Part shown: one piece after another, positions 1 through 8,707 of the stretch
Layout: every line of letters starts with the position of its first letter
Numbering within the stretch: the first letter of the stretch is position 1
Source: Mageeibacillus sp. UBA6976
Lineage (GTDB): Bacteria; Bacillota; Clostridia; Saccharofermentanales; Saccharofermentanaceae
Assembly: GCA_002450155.1 (NCBI GenBank)
Contig: DJYO01000013.1
Location: 62,001 to 126,000 of the forward strand
Reading direction: 5' to 3'
Length of the DNA: 64,000 nucleotides
Made by a program: the position numbers and the translations under genes
The notes under the pieces: generated by a model
What the model was told of the DNA's origin: nothing
The model's input: only the letters and a program-made list of their open reading frames with translations
The model's database searches: none

Positions 1-2796
1 TGACATTGCAAAAGACTTATACCTTGATATGAGTGAGAATACCCCGTCCTTTACTCCGTAGTTGCATCCTACGTACTTAAGGCTCTTCTGGATGTGTTCG
101 TAGTCAGACTCCTTGGAGAAGATAGTCTTGGCAAGGATAAAGCTCTTGTCTGTTCTGTCGATATTAGAAGGACATCTGTAGAAACTCGGCTTAACAGTAC
201 CCATGAGGAAATTAAAGCCTGCAATGTCGAGCCTTGTAAGGCTTCCTTCAGACCTGGAGAATCCGATCCTCATCTCCTGGTTGCCGATGCTGAGTCCTTC
301 GGAATTAGCCATGATATCTGTCTCGTTGATAACATCTGTGATGGACTCTTCGCCGGGGAGATCCTCTGCCGGAACATCGGGAGATACGATGTCGCCTGCC
401 TTGATGATCTCTCCTTCAGGAAGATCATCCATTACCTCAGGCATCTGATCGTCGCTGCCGGCATCCTTAAGAGCCGGTAGCTCATCGTTATCAGGAGCGC
501 TTCCTGCCTCTATGCCCAATACATCTTCCTTCTGCCCTGCCCCGATGCCTGAGGCCTCGTTATCGGCGCCTGAAGGTGAAGCCACATTATCAGAAAGAAC
601 ATCCTGATAGAAGGCGATCTCATACCCTGCCTTGGCATAGTATGTATCCTTATGGAGCTTGAGCGTTATGTCAAAGACCAGTTCGTGAGAGATAGCTGTT
701 GCATACATCTCAACAAACTCAGCCTTACCCTGTGCCCATCCCGGACTCTTGAACACATCCACATCGAAGGGGAATTTAAGCGTCCTTGAGCCGAAGGGTT
801 CGATCTCATTTATAGCGCCTCTTCCGGATACGATAGGCTGTCCGCCCAACAGGATCTTCCACTCAAGATCCAGTTCCGGTGTGTAGGCAAAGGGGTTGGT
901 ATTACGCATGGTAAGCGTTGCCGGATCTGATACATTTGCAAAGATGTTAACAGTCTGGCACTGCTTCTTGATATCAAGATAAGAAGGATGGGGATTACGT
1001 TCACTGTCAACAATACCCTGACCAATACATGACTCTTCTTTATTCTTGCCGCCAACAAGATCTGCGTGATGGATCCACTTATACATAGTGTCATCATCGG
1101 TAAACCTTGTTCTTCCGGCAATGGTATTAAAGAGGTTTCTGCCTGTCTTGTTCTTGCCGAAAACAGAAGCCCTGTCAAGACACAGGTCCACCCAGGGACC
1201 ATATATGGCGCCGGCCTCACTAGGAAGCGGCCTCATATCCGATACGGCCTCTATGGTCTTGGACTGTCTTGACCTTGCGACCCTGTGGCCTTCACTGCTG
1301 CAGTACCAGGGCCTTGTGTCATCTATCATGAGGCACTGATGCTTAACGCTTAGGGCCTTATCATGATCGAATCCTGCATCCTGAACACCCCACATAACTA
1401 TCGAAGGGTGGTTCATAGCGGATTCGATATAATCCTTCATAAATGAATAGTGAGATGTGGCGACAACATACATACCATACTGGTCAGCCAGATTAAGGAA
1501 ATCGTCAGACAGAGGGAATCCGTCTGCGATTACGCCGTTGATGCCTATTCTCTTCATCAGGATAATATCCTGACGCATACGGTCCTGGGGAACACTTATA
1601 CCGCCTACAGGATCAAATTCATAGTAATGAGTCAGGTTAAGGGTAACTCTTCTGTCATTGACATTGAGCTTATCGTGTACCACTTCTGTGGTCCTGAAGC
1701 CGAATCTCTTCTTTTTTGCACAGAGCACATTGCCGTCAGAATTAAGAACCTCGAAAACAATGTCATACTGAACAGGTGTACAGTCAGACCACTGTGCCAC
1801 ATTGAGGGCAACAAAGTCCGTCTGTCCCCTTACTTCCTTGCCGCTGTCGATAACGCCCACGATAGGTTTGCTCTGGTTCTTGATATCGACAAAGGGGAGC
1901 TTATAGGGATCATATTCAGCGCAGGCCTCAAGAAGAGAGATCCTGACGGAATAAGGTATCATGTAATTCGTATGGTTCTTGATCTTGAGATCCACCTTGA
2001 TCATAAAGTCGCCGTGAGGCACCCTTGCCACCTTGCCGGCTTCTGCAAGTCCGTCAAGCTTGGCAACTTCGGTTACATAAGCGGCAGGAACGTATTCGAC
2101 TTTAAGATGCAGATTGGAGATCTCGAGCAGGGAATCTGCAACCAGCATAATGGGCCTGAAGATGCCGGCAAAGCCATAATTCATAGAATCAAGGATTATG
2201 TGTCCGCTGTCATCTCTGTCATATCTGTTAACGATGATAACGATATGGTTGATACCCGTCTTTACGTAATCTGACAGAAGCAGCCTCTTACGGGTATATA
2301 TGGCATGCGACTTCGTTACCAGTGTGTCATTTACATAGACCTCGAAGCTTCCGCAGATACCGGATGCCTCAAGATATATAGCCCTCTCTATGTCTTTGGG
2401 CTCAAGGATAAATGTTGTCCTGTATATACCCGTCTCGTCATCTTCAGGCGTTGTAGACTGAAGCATGTATCTGTCACTTATGGTCAGATCCTTCTTGTCT
2501 GTACCGTTCCTGATTATCTCCGGGTAGTTATATATAAGATTCTGCGGAAGGCCGTAGCCCTCTGTCTGCCAGGTCGAAGGTGTATCTATAAGTCCCCAAA
2601 AGGAATCGTCGAAAGATATCTTGGTCGAGCCAAAAGGAACTTCCGACGGACCTCCCGCAAGGAAGAACTTCCATGTGGTAAGAGGCTTAACGTAAGGCGA
2701 TCTGACCTTGCCGAACTCCGGCAGTTCACGTTCGCTGAATATGTAGTCAAAAGAATCGTACGGCAAAAAACCGTCATTCGAATATGTGAATTCCAA
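1..2796 (-). CDS. LacZ-like glycoside hydrolase family 2 protein, catalytically degenerate, C-terminus outside window
   Basis: About 932 codons are visible and the gene runs off the left edge. I chose the TTG at 2796 because AGGGGG precedes it by a normal spacing. The N-terminus has a GH2 sugar-binding domain (WQTEGYGLPQNLIYNYPE). Immunoglobulin-like and barrel domains follow, and near residue 870 there is a Bgal_small_N-like domain (FYRCPSNIDR, compare FWRAP-NDRG). The order matches long LacZ-type beta-galactosidases. The conserved catalytic positions are missing: the usual SHYP is DGFP, the acid/base Asn-Glu site reads HPSIVMWGVQDAG (about residue 461), and no EYAHAMGN-like nucleophile segment precedes GPWVD. 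An acidic, Pro/Glu/Asp-rich insert of about 80 residues (roughly 738-820) separates the barrel part from the small domain. It is probably a carbohydrate-binding or regulatory pseudoenzyme rather than an active galactosidase. No signal peptide is seen, so it is likely cytoplasmic. Confidence 0.85.
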   Translation of the reverse strand, partial: MEFTYSNDGFLPYDSFDYIFSERELPEFGKVRSPYVKPLTTWKFFLAGGPSEVPFGSTKISFDDSFWGLIDTPSTWQTEGYGLPQNLIYNYPEIIRNGTDKKDLTISDRYMLQSTTPEDDETGIYRTTFILEPKDIERAIYLEASGICGSFEVYVNDTLVTKSHAIYTRKRLLLSDYVKTGINHIVIIVNRYDRDDSGHIILDSMNYGFAGIFRPIMLVADSLLEISNLHLKVEYVPAAYVTEVAKLDGLAEAGKVARVPHGDFMIKVDLKIKNHTNYMIPYSVRISLLEACAEYDPYKLPFVDIKNQSKPIVGVIDSGKEVRGQTDFVALNVAQWSDCTPVQYDIVFEVLNSDGNVLCAKKKRFGFRTTEVVHDKLNVNDRRVTLNLTHYYEFDPVGGISVPQDRMRQDIILMKRIGINGVIADGFPLSDDFLNLADQYGMYVVATSHYSFMKDYIESAMNHPSIVMWGVQDAGFDHDKALSVKHQCLMIDDTRPWYCSSEGHRVARSRQSKTIEAVSDMRPLPSEAGAIYGPWVDLCLDRASVFGKNKTGRNLFNTIAGRTRFTDDDTMYKWIHHADLVGGKNKEESCIGQGIVDSERNPHPSYLDIKKQCQTVNIFANVSDPATLTMRNTNPFAYTPELDLEWKILLGGQPIVSGRGAINEIEPFGSRTLKFPFDVDVFKSPGWAQGKAEFVEMYATAISHELVFDITLKLHKDTYYAKAGYEIAFYQDVLSDNVASPSGADNEASGIGAGQKEDVLGIEAGSAPDNDELPALKDAGSDDQMPEVMDDLPEGEIIKAGDIVSPDVPAEDLPGEESITDVINETDIMANSEGLSIGNQEMRIGFSRSEGSLTRLDIAGFNFLMGTVKPSFYRCPSNIDRTDKSFILAKTIFSKESDYEHIQKSLKYVGCNYGVKDGVFSLISRYKSFAMS

Positions 2797-2811
2797 AGCG
2801 CGCCCCCTTTT

Positions 2812-2832
2812 TAGACAATAAGCTATTGTCTA
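2812..2832. promoter_or_regulatory. perfect 9-bp inverted repeat, candidate operator of the GH2 gene
   Basis: TAGACAATA and its exact reverse complement TATTGTCTA are separated by 3 bp. The repeat lies just upstream of the ribosome binding site of the GH2 gene and next to a TAAAAT -10-like hexamer on the minus strand. The size and position suit a dimeric repressor site. No regulator gene is adjacent in the window. Confidence 0.45.
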
Positions 2833-2890
2833 TTTTACCATTGAAAGCCACAGCAAAAGTTTCAGCCGTGTTACATTTAATATCAAGCAA

Positions 2891-2923
2891 AGACCGTCCC
2901 CGATTGAATGAGTGGGACGGTCT
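2891..2923 (-). terminator. hairpin downstream of tmRNA
   Basis: A 10-bp perfect stem (AGACCGTCCC / GGGACGGTCT) lies 43 nt beyond the tmRNA 3' end. On the minus strand it is followed by only a weak T-rich stretch (TTTGCTTGATATTAA). It probably ends tmRNA transcription and insulates the GH2 gene. Confidence 0.6.
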
Positions 2924-2965
2924 AAAGTTCTATAAAGTATCATATACCTTTGCTTAGGGAGCAAA

Positions 2966-3340
2966 TGGTGGAGATGATGGGAGTTGAACCCATGTCCGAA
3001 ATCAAATCCATCGGGCTTCTCCGGGTGCAGTCAGTATTTGGATTATTTCCATTCCCGCGTAACCTGCTGACAGGTGTCGGTTCCGGTAGCTTCATGAATT
3101 AATGTCGCGCATCCGTCTCAAAGCTTTGACGGAGGGACATCCCTTTTAACCTCTCCCGGGCAAGGTCTGCGTTGTACGTAATCCCCGATTACAGATCGTC
3201 GGAGTTACGGTAGCCTTAGGCTGCTACGAGCTCTGTTGTGTCAGCAATTACTTGCTAGTCCTCGTTTATTTAGGAGGCCAACGAGGATCCTCCACCCGCT
3301 TCCCCGGTTTCTTCGACCCCGTCGAAACCGGTACATCCCC
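2966..3340 (-). ncRNA. ssrA: transfer-messenger RNA (tmRNA)
   Basis: This RNA rescues stalled ribosomes together with SmpB. The 5' end carries the signature GGGGATGTACCGGTTTCGAC. The 3' end has a TTCAACTCC T-arm and an encoded CCA (2966-2968). The first seven bases GGGGATG pair with CATCTCC before the discriminator, closing the tRNA-like acceptor stem. The internal tag reading frame ends in GAGCTCGTAGCAGCCTAA. Taking GCT as the resume codon gives the tag ADTTELVAA, with the usual small hydrophobic end; the resume codon is inferred. The total of 375 nt is normal for a one-piece tmRNA. Confidence 0.95.
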
Positions 3341-3372
3341 AAATAGGGCTCCCATGCAACAGGTAGTAGTGT

Positions 3373-3400
3373 ATTATAAGTCCTCTTCGTCAAATTTCAA
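3373..3400 (-). promoter_or_regulatory. candidate tmRNA promoter inside the end of the upstream gene
   Basis: TTGAAA (3395-3400) and TATAAT (3373-3378) are spaced by 16 bp on the minus strand. Together they lie over the last codons and stop of the zinc-ribbon gene. Transcription would start about 25 nt before the mature tmRNA 5' end, leaving a short leader for RNase P to remove. Confidence 0.5.
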
Positions 3401-3913
3401 GTCCTTAGTTACATCGTAAGGTTCATAGGAGCTGTTGATGATCTCTTCTGCCTGCTTCATCTCGTCCTGTTCCTTCTCTTCCTCGGTAACCTCCGGTTCA
3501 GGTACAGGAGCTGAAAGATCAATGGCGTCGTATTTCTTATAAGGGTTTGCAAAATCCTCAGCGCCGCAATAGACACATCTGTAGAGGAATCTGTTATTCT
3601 CCATCTTCTGCATCTGCTTACCACAGTCGGGACACTGGATCTGTGTCTTGAAATTCTTGCGCTTATCAAGCTCTATTACAGTCTTGATAGATTCATCGAG
3701 ATCTTCGTTCGTAATACCCTTCTCCTTAAGAAGAAGCCACATAGCATGAAGGACCATAGACATGGTCTCTACCCTGCTCTTCATCTCTTCGACTTCTTTA
3801 AGAGCCTTAAACTCGTTCTTGATCTCTTCAGATGCTGCCTGCTTGGCATCGAACTCTTCTACGCTCTTAAGCTTTGATAGGTCTTTGATGTCATTGCTTG
3901 TAAACTCTGCCAT
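3374..3913 (-). CDS. zinc-ribbon protein of unknown function with acidic tail
   Basis: 179 residues. The N-terminal half is charged and helical, probably coiled coil. It is followed by one four-cysteine zinc ribbon (CPDCGKQMQ... CVYCG, about residues 98-120) and a Glu/Asp-rich C-terminus. There is no signal peptide or membrane segment, so it is likely cytoplasmic. The start is supported by AGGAGGAA upstream. It lies 15 nt after the amidase gene on the same strand, so the two are probably co-transcribed. I do not recognise a family and no catalytic motif is visible. A nucleic-acid- or protein-binding role is possible from the ribbon alone. Confidence 0.75.
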   Translation of the reverse strand: MAEFTSNDIKDLSKLKSVEEFDAKQAASEEIKNEFKALKEVEEMKSRVETMSMVLHAMWLLLKEKGITNEDLDESIKTVIELDKRKNFKTQIQCPDCGKQMQKMENNRFLYRCVYCGAEDFANPYKKYDAIDLSAPVPEPEVTEEEKEQDEMKQAEEIINSSYEPYDVTKDLKFDEEDL

Positions 3914-3928
3914 TGTCAGTTCCTCCTG

Positions 3929-5113
3929 TTATTTGATCGTGTCGCAGAATCTTGCGATGGCATCTGCTATCGCATACTGCGTATCTTCTTCTGTTAGGGC
4001 CTTCTCGTCTTCGCTGTTGGATATATATCCGCAGACGAGCTGAAAAGATCTGATGGAATCAGCATAATTAAGGCCTGTATATAGCCCCGTGGCTACAGAA
4101 CCCAGATATTCCGTACCCCTGCTATCAGCTACGAGCTGACCTAATGTATCTGCCATCCTGATAGATGAGTTTGTATATGAACCGCTCTCGGGAACATATA
4201 CCCTGACTCCGCTTATCGATGAATCCGGCGCTCCGTCACAATGGATCCTGATAAACACATCCGGTGATGAGGCTATGGCAAGATTTGCTCTCTCCTGATT
4301 GGACAGATAAACGTCATTGGTATCCCTGGTTATGACTACGCTTGCGCCGCAGCCTTCGAGATAAGACTTGGTTATGAGAGCTATCTGCAGAGTGAGCTCA
4401 TATTCTTTAACATTTGCCGCAACGCCTGTGGCGCCTGATGTACATCTTAATTTGGTAATGGTGGTATCGGGATCAAGGAGCTCCATACCATAGTCGGTCT
4501 CTGCCTGATGTCCCGGGTCTAAGACTACTACAAGACCTGTAAGATCTGGCGCGTCTTCTGCAAGAGGCACCGGCGTAGGTGTCGGAGTTGCAGGCGGAGT
4601 AGTCTCCTCACTTGAAGCAGAGGCCTGTATGGCTAAAGCAGCTTGGGCCGCCCTGCTCTCATCACCCGATATGACAGCTGACTCTTCTGACGAGATCTGA
4701 CTCTCACCACCGACGGCTCTTGCAAGATCTGCGATTCCCTGTCTGTTCTTAATGGCAACAGCTATCAGGATCGCAACACAGATTATAGATACAGCTGCAA
4801 GGATAACATAAGTTCCCTGCTGCCCCATCTCATTTTTGGGGAGATCTGCCTTCTTAGGCTCAGGTTTAGTCTTTGGTTTAGCCTTTACTTTAGGTTCAGA
4901 TTTTTGTGGGGTCTGTTCAGGCTTAGCCTTGGGCTCCGCCTTAACCTCAGGCTGTTTCTTATGCCTATTGTCGTAGCTTATTACAAACTCTTTGATAAAG
5001 TCATTCCTGCTGTCAGCAGAAAGGCCCTTGAGCTTGGCATACAAAGCCTTCTTCTTATCATCAGGAAGAGTGCTGAGTATCTGTTTAAACCTTGTAAGAT
5101 AGTCTCCCGGCAC
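3929..5113 (-). CDS. membrane-anchored N-acetylmuramoyl-L-alanine amidase (Amidase_3)
   Basis: 394 residues from a GTG start. A basic, Lys/Pro-rich cytoplasmic segment (about 1-95) is followed by one transmembrane helix (YVILAAVSIICVAILIAVAI, about 101-120), a Ser/Thr/Pro linker, and a C-terminal Amidase_3 zinc hydrolase domain. The domain starts at VVLDPGHQ, which supplies the first zinc histidine. A Glu in VKEYELTLQ and a His in FIRIHCDGA are the expected further ligands. The family cleaves the bond between muramic acid and L-alanine in peptidoglycan. With a type II anchor the enzyme would act outside the membrane in wall turnover or daughter-cell separation. It lies 1 nt after the lipoprotein gene. 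Confidence 0.88.
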   Translation of the reverse strand: MPGDYLTRFKQILSTLPDDKKKALYAKLKGLSADSRNDFIKEFVISYDNRHKKQPEVKAEPKAKPEQTPQKSEPKVKAKPKTKPEPKKADLPKNEMGQQGTYVILAAVSIICVAILIAVAIKNRQGIADLARAVGGESQISSEESAVISGDESRAAQAALAIQASASSEETTPPATPTPTPVPLAEDAPDLTGLVVVLDPGHQAETDYGMELLDPDTTITKLRCTSGATGVAANVKEYELTLQIALITKSYLEGCGASVVITRDTNDVYLSNQERANLAIASSPDVFIRIHCDGAPDSSISGVRVYVPESGSYTNSSIRMADTLGQLVADSRGTEYLGSVATGLYTGLNYADSIRSFQLVCGYISNSEDEKALTEEDTQYAIADAIARFCDTIK

Positions 5114-5114
5114 T

Positions 5115-5936
5115 TTATACCTCTGCTACTACCGCCATTATGCCGGCAAGATCCTGGGCGTTCTGGAAGTTTGCCACCTCTGCCGTCTCGCCCCAGTCCA
5201 TTACCAGTGAAGTGTTAACAGGACCATAGGATGCGATCAGCTCATCAAACTGCGCCTCGGTAATAGATGTCCCGTCAGCCTGGCAATAGGTATTTATCTC
5301 TTCTCCCTCATCCGTTACCTCGAATGTCTGATATCCGACAAGTGCAGTATCAAAATAGTTATTGCCGTCTTCACCTGTCTTAAATACGAGGGTGTAATAC
5401 CAGAATGAAGCATAGGAGAAACCGGATCTGGCCGTATCACAACCCAGTAAATAAGGGTTGCCTTCACTGTCGTACCTTATCTCGAGATCAGTCTCTACTA
5501 TGTCAGGCTGAGTGAGATCATCGTTACTTACTGCGCCCTCCATGGGTATCTCGACCACAGAAGAGCCGTCAGCACTTACTTCGTACCAGTAAGTTGTTGA
5601 GTAGAATCCCGAGCCTTCACAGGCTGATGCTATAAGCTCAAGTCTTGAATCGTTGTTTATATCAGTTATTGCATAATAAAAGAACCCGTCGGGTACAAAC
5701 CACACGTCCTTATTATCGAAGAATATACTGAGCTGTTCATCCTGTGTCAGACCAAAATCTGCTGTCAGGGCAGAAGTTCCTGTTATTCCGGTATCACTTG
5801 TGACCGAAGGAGCTGATAAAGCGGCATCAGAAGGCTCTGTTCCTACGTCTGTCTCGTCACTCTCCGTCTTATTTCCGCAGCCTGCAAGAGCTGTCATAGC
5901 GATTATCAGGGCAATGCCTAAAGTAATCTTTTTCAC
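5115..5936 (-). CDS. putative lipoprotein of unknown function
   Basis: About 273 residues. The GTG start at 5936 is preferred over an ATG 54 nt upstream because GGAGGA lies seven bases before it and the protein then begins as a classical lipoprotein signal (VKKITLGIALIIAMTALAGC, lipobox LAGC). The mature part is acidic, Ser/Thr-rich at first, and then a soluble domain with repeated short beta-rich segments (for example ITDINNDSRLELI). This suggests a secreted sensor or binding protein anchored by the lipid. I do not recognise a precise family. It precedes the amidase gene with no room for a promoter, so it may act at the cell wall. Confidence 0.75.
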   Translation of the reverse strand: MKKITLGIALIIAMTALAGCGNKTESDETDVGTEPSDAALSAPSVTSDTGITGTSALTADFGLTQDEQLSIFFDNKDVWFVPDGFFYYAITDINNDSRLELIASACEGSGFYSTTYWYEVSADGSSVVEIPMEGAVSNDDLTQPDIVETDLEIRYDSEGNPYLLGCDTARSGFSYASFWYYTLVFKTGEDGNNYFDTALVGYQTFEVTDEGEEINTYCQADGTSITEAQFDELIASYGPVNTSLVMDWGETAEVANFQNAQDLAGIMAVVAEV

Positions 5937-6004
5937 GGTCAAATCCTCCAATATTGAACATAAATCACAGATAATTATATCATTATGCATGTTAATATCT
6001 TTCT

Positions 6005-7363
6005 ATGAATATAACAAAGGATAAAACTTTTACAAATAAGCTTATTTCCCTGATCCTGCCCATGACGCTGCAGAACTTTATGTTCGCGCTCGTCCCTCTG
6101 TCAGATACGGTAATGCTTGCAGCCTTGAGCCAGAATGCCATGTCTGCAGTATCCCTTGCAACCCAGGTAATGTTTGTCCTTAATCTTTTTATATTTGCTC
6201 TTACATCCGGATGCTCCATGTTCGCTGCCCAGTATTGGGGCAAAGGCGACAGGGATTCCATCGAGAAGCTCTTTGGCTATACCGTAAGGCTCACCATCCC
6301 AATAGTCCTGACATTTGCTTTCTGCGCCCTTGTTCTTCCTCAGGGAGTAATGAGGATCTATACCGATGTACCTGAACTTATAGAAGAAGGCATACCTTAT
6401 CTCAGGATCGCTTCGATATCTTATATATTCATGGCATTTGCCATGGTCTATGAATCCGTACTCAAGAATGTGGGACTCGTAAAGCAATGCACCATTGCCA
6501 GCGGGATAATGGTCATATTGAACATCTTGCTCAACGGTGTATTCATCTTCGGTCTCTTTGGACTGCCGCAGATGGGAGCCAGCGGAGCCGCTCTTGCAAC
6601 ATCCATATCCAATGTTACGGGTTTTGCAATGTGCCTTTTCTACTCACAGAAATATAAGATAGTAAAGCTTAAGGTAAAAAACATACTTAACTCATCTATC
6701 GAAAGACGCAGACTGTTCAGCAAACACGTATCTCCATACCTTCTTAACCAGCTGTTCTGGGGGATCGGATTTACGATGATCACCGTAATACTCGGGCATC
6801 TGGGAAGCGATGTGGTAGCTGCCAACTCGATAGTGACCGTTATCAAGGATCTGGTATCCTGTTTCTGCTATGCCCTAGGCTCCGGAGGCGCTATCGTGAT
6901 CGGCAACGAGCTCGGAGCAGGAAGACTTGATACCGCCAGAGAATACGGATCTAAGCTATGCCATCTCACTATCCTGTCAGGACTTATCCTGGGTATCATC
7001 GCCGCAGCTCTAAGCCCTGTTGTACTCTCCATAACGGATCTTTCCCCTGAAGCTGAGCATTATATGTTCCTTATGCTCATGATGTGCAGCTATTATATTG
7101 CAGGAAGGTCGGTCAACTCGACGGTAATAGCCGGCATATTTGCTGCAGGCGGAGATACCAGGTTCGGGTTTATCTGCGACACCCTTACCATGTGGGCATT
7201 TATAGTTCCTGTGGGAGCCCTTGCGGCTTTTGTCTTTAAGTGGCCTGTCATGGTGGTCTACTTTATCCTGAATCTTGATGAGATAGTAAAACTTCCTGCA
7301 GTGTATATTCACTACAGGAAGTATAAATGGGTCAGAAACATAGTTGATAAGCAAGGTGAATGA
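6005..7363 (+). CDS. MATE family multidrug/metabolite exporter
   Basis: 452 residues with about 12 membrane helices in two homologous halves. The N-terminus (LISLILPMTLQNFMFALVPL, then DTVMLAALSQNAMSAVSLA) and the glycine-rich motif YALGSGGAIVIGNELGAGR are typical of MatE proteins. These export cationic or lipophilic compounds in exchange for Na+ or H+. The substrate cannot be predicted. No Shine-Dalgarno sequence is visible before the ATG. The gene diverges from the lipoprotein gene and converges on lysA, with 2 bp between stops. Confidence 0.9.
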   Translation: MNITKDKTFTNKLISLILPMTLQNFMFALVPLSDTVMLAALSQNAMSAVSLATQVMFVLNLFIFALTSGCSMFAAQYWGKGDRDSIEKLFGYTVRLTIPIVLTFAFCALVLPQGVMRIYTDVPELIEEGIPYLRIASISYIFMAFAMVYESVLKNVGLVKQCTIASGIMVILNILLNGVFIFGLFGLPQMGASGAALATSISNVTGFAMCLFYSQKYKIVKLKVKNILNSSIERRRLFSKHVSPYLLNQLFWGIGFTMITVILGHLGSDVVAANSIVTVIKDLVSCFCYALGSGGAIVIGNELGAGRLDTAREYGSKLCHLTILSGLILGIIAAALSPVVLSITDLSPEAEHYMFLMLMMCSYYIAGRSVNSTVIAGIFAAGGDTRFGFICDTLTMWAFIVPVGALAAFVFKWPVMVVYFILNLDEIVKLPAVYIHYRKYKWVRNIVDKQGE

Positions 7364-7365
7364 GA

Positions 7366-8640
7366 TTACCTTATAAGCTTGCAGCCATACTCCGTACAAT
7401 CAAAGGTGGCAAAGTAATCATTAAGAGTCTCTGCCCTTCTTATCAGCATAAAGCTCCCGTCTTCTTTGAGGAGGATCTCAGCAGACTTAAGTCTGCCGTT
7501 GTAATTGTATCCCATGGCATAGCCGTGGGCACCTGTATCGTGGATGTAGATATAATCTCCCATCAAGATCTCAGGAAGCATTCTGTCTATTGCAAATTTA
7601 TCGTTGTTCTCACAAAGAGCTCCAACGATATCGTACTTATGATCACAAGGCTCATTCTCTTTGCCGAGGACTGTCACATGATGATATGCTCCGTATATTG
7701 CCGGACGCATGAGATTTGCCGCGCAGGCATCGACACCTATGTATTCCTTGTAAGTGTGCTTCTCATGTATGGCTCTCGTAACAAGTGCTCCATAGGGTGC
7801 CAGCATGAACCTGCCCATCTCACAGTAGATCGCAGCATCAGCCAGTCCGGCAGGTACCATTATCTCCTCAAACTTCTGCCTTACGCCCTCACCTATGGCA
7901 AAGATGTCATTGGCAGTCTGATCCGGCCTATAGTCGACGCCTACCCCGCCTGACAGATTGATAAAAGTAAAATCTATATCAAGCTTAGCCTTGATCTCGC
8001 AGACCAGCTCAAACAGCTGACCTGCAAGCATGGGATAGTATTCGTTTGTAACCGTATTGCTCGCGATAAAGGCATGGATGCCAAAATGCTTTACCCCATG
8101 TTCCTTAAGTCTTGCATATGCCTCGAAGAGCTGCTCTTTCGTCATGCCGAACTTGGCATCTCCCGGATTGTCCATTATGCCGTTGCTCATCTTGATGACT
8201 CCGCCCGGATTATATCTGCAGGACATGGTCTCAGGGAACTTATCACCGATTATGCCTTCAAGAAAATCTATGTGGGTAATATCGTCAAGATTGATGATCG
8301 CACCAAGATTTGCAGCAAGGGCATATTCTCTTGCCGGAGTCTCGTTACTGGAGAACATTATGTGCATGCCGTCAGCGCCCACGCTGTCAGCTAAGACTAA
8401 TTCAGCTTCAGAAGAGCAGTCAAATCCGAAATCGTAGTCATTCATGATCCGCAGGATATAAGGGTTCGGTGTAGCCTTAACTGCAAAATATTCGCGGAAA
8501 CCTTTGTTCCATGCGAACGCCTTCTTTACGGCTTCGCAGTTTCTCCTGATGCCCGCTTCATCGTAGATGTGGAAAGGAGTGGGATAAACCCTGGCGATCT
8601 CCTCTGCTTTTTCAAGTGTAATAAAAGGCTTCTTCTCCAT
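7366..8640 (-). CDS. lysA: PLP-dependent diaminopimelate decarboxylase-type enzyme
   Basis: 424 residues, the normal length for fold-type III decarboxylases. The PLP lysine is in YFAVKATPNP (K55). Phosphate- and substrate-binding motifs are visible as NLSGGVGVDY and CENND, the latter at the position of the family's CESxD. The best assignment is meso-diaminopimelate to L-lysine, the last step of lysine synthesis in the cytoplasm. CENND replaces the more usual CESGD, so activity on another basic amino acid cannot be excluded. The start has AGGCAGG upstream. It follows the DUF975 gene by 67 bp on the same strand. Confidence 0.85.
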   Translation of the reverse strand: MEKKPFITLEKAEEIARVYPTPFHIYDEAGIRRNCEAVKKAFAWNKGFREYFAVKATPNPYILRIMNDYDFGFDCSSEAELVLADSVGADGMHIMFSSNETPAREYALAANLGAIINLDDITHIDFLEGIIGDKFPETMSCRYNPGGVIKMSNGIMDNPGDAKFGMTKEQLFEAYARLKEHGVKHFGIHAFIASNTVTNEYYPMLAGQLFELVCEIKAKLDIDFTFINLSGGVGVDYRPDQTANDIFAIGEGVRQKFEEIMVPAGLADAAIYCEMGRFMLAPYGALVTRAIHEKHTYKEYIGVDACAANLMRPAIYGAYHHVTVLGKENEPCDHKYDIVGALCENNDKFAIDRMLPEILMGDYIYIHDTGAHGYAMGYNYNGRLKSAEILLKEDGSFMLIRRAETLNDYFATFDCTEYGCKLIR

Positions 8641-8707
8641 ATTAAACCTGCCTGAGTAATGTTTTTAATTGCTAAAGTTAACACAGCGCTTTATCAATTA
8701 CAAGAAG

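Noticed and set aside
94..2814. Long plus-strand open frames (for example 1450-2274 and 2305-2814)
   Set aside because: They are antisense to the GH2 gene, whose frame gives a coherent domain order. The plus-strand translations have no recognisable motifs or ribosome binding sites.
7330..7380. Bidirectional terminator between the MATE gene and lysA
   Set aside because: Only a 5-bp stem (AAGGT/ACCTT) without a clear T-run is present, too weak to call.
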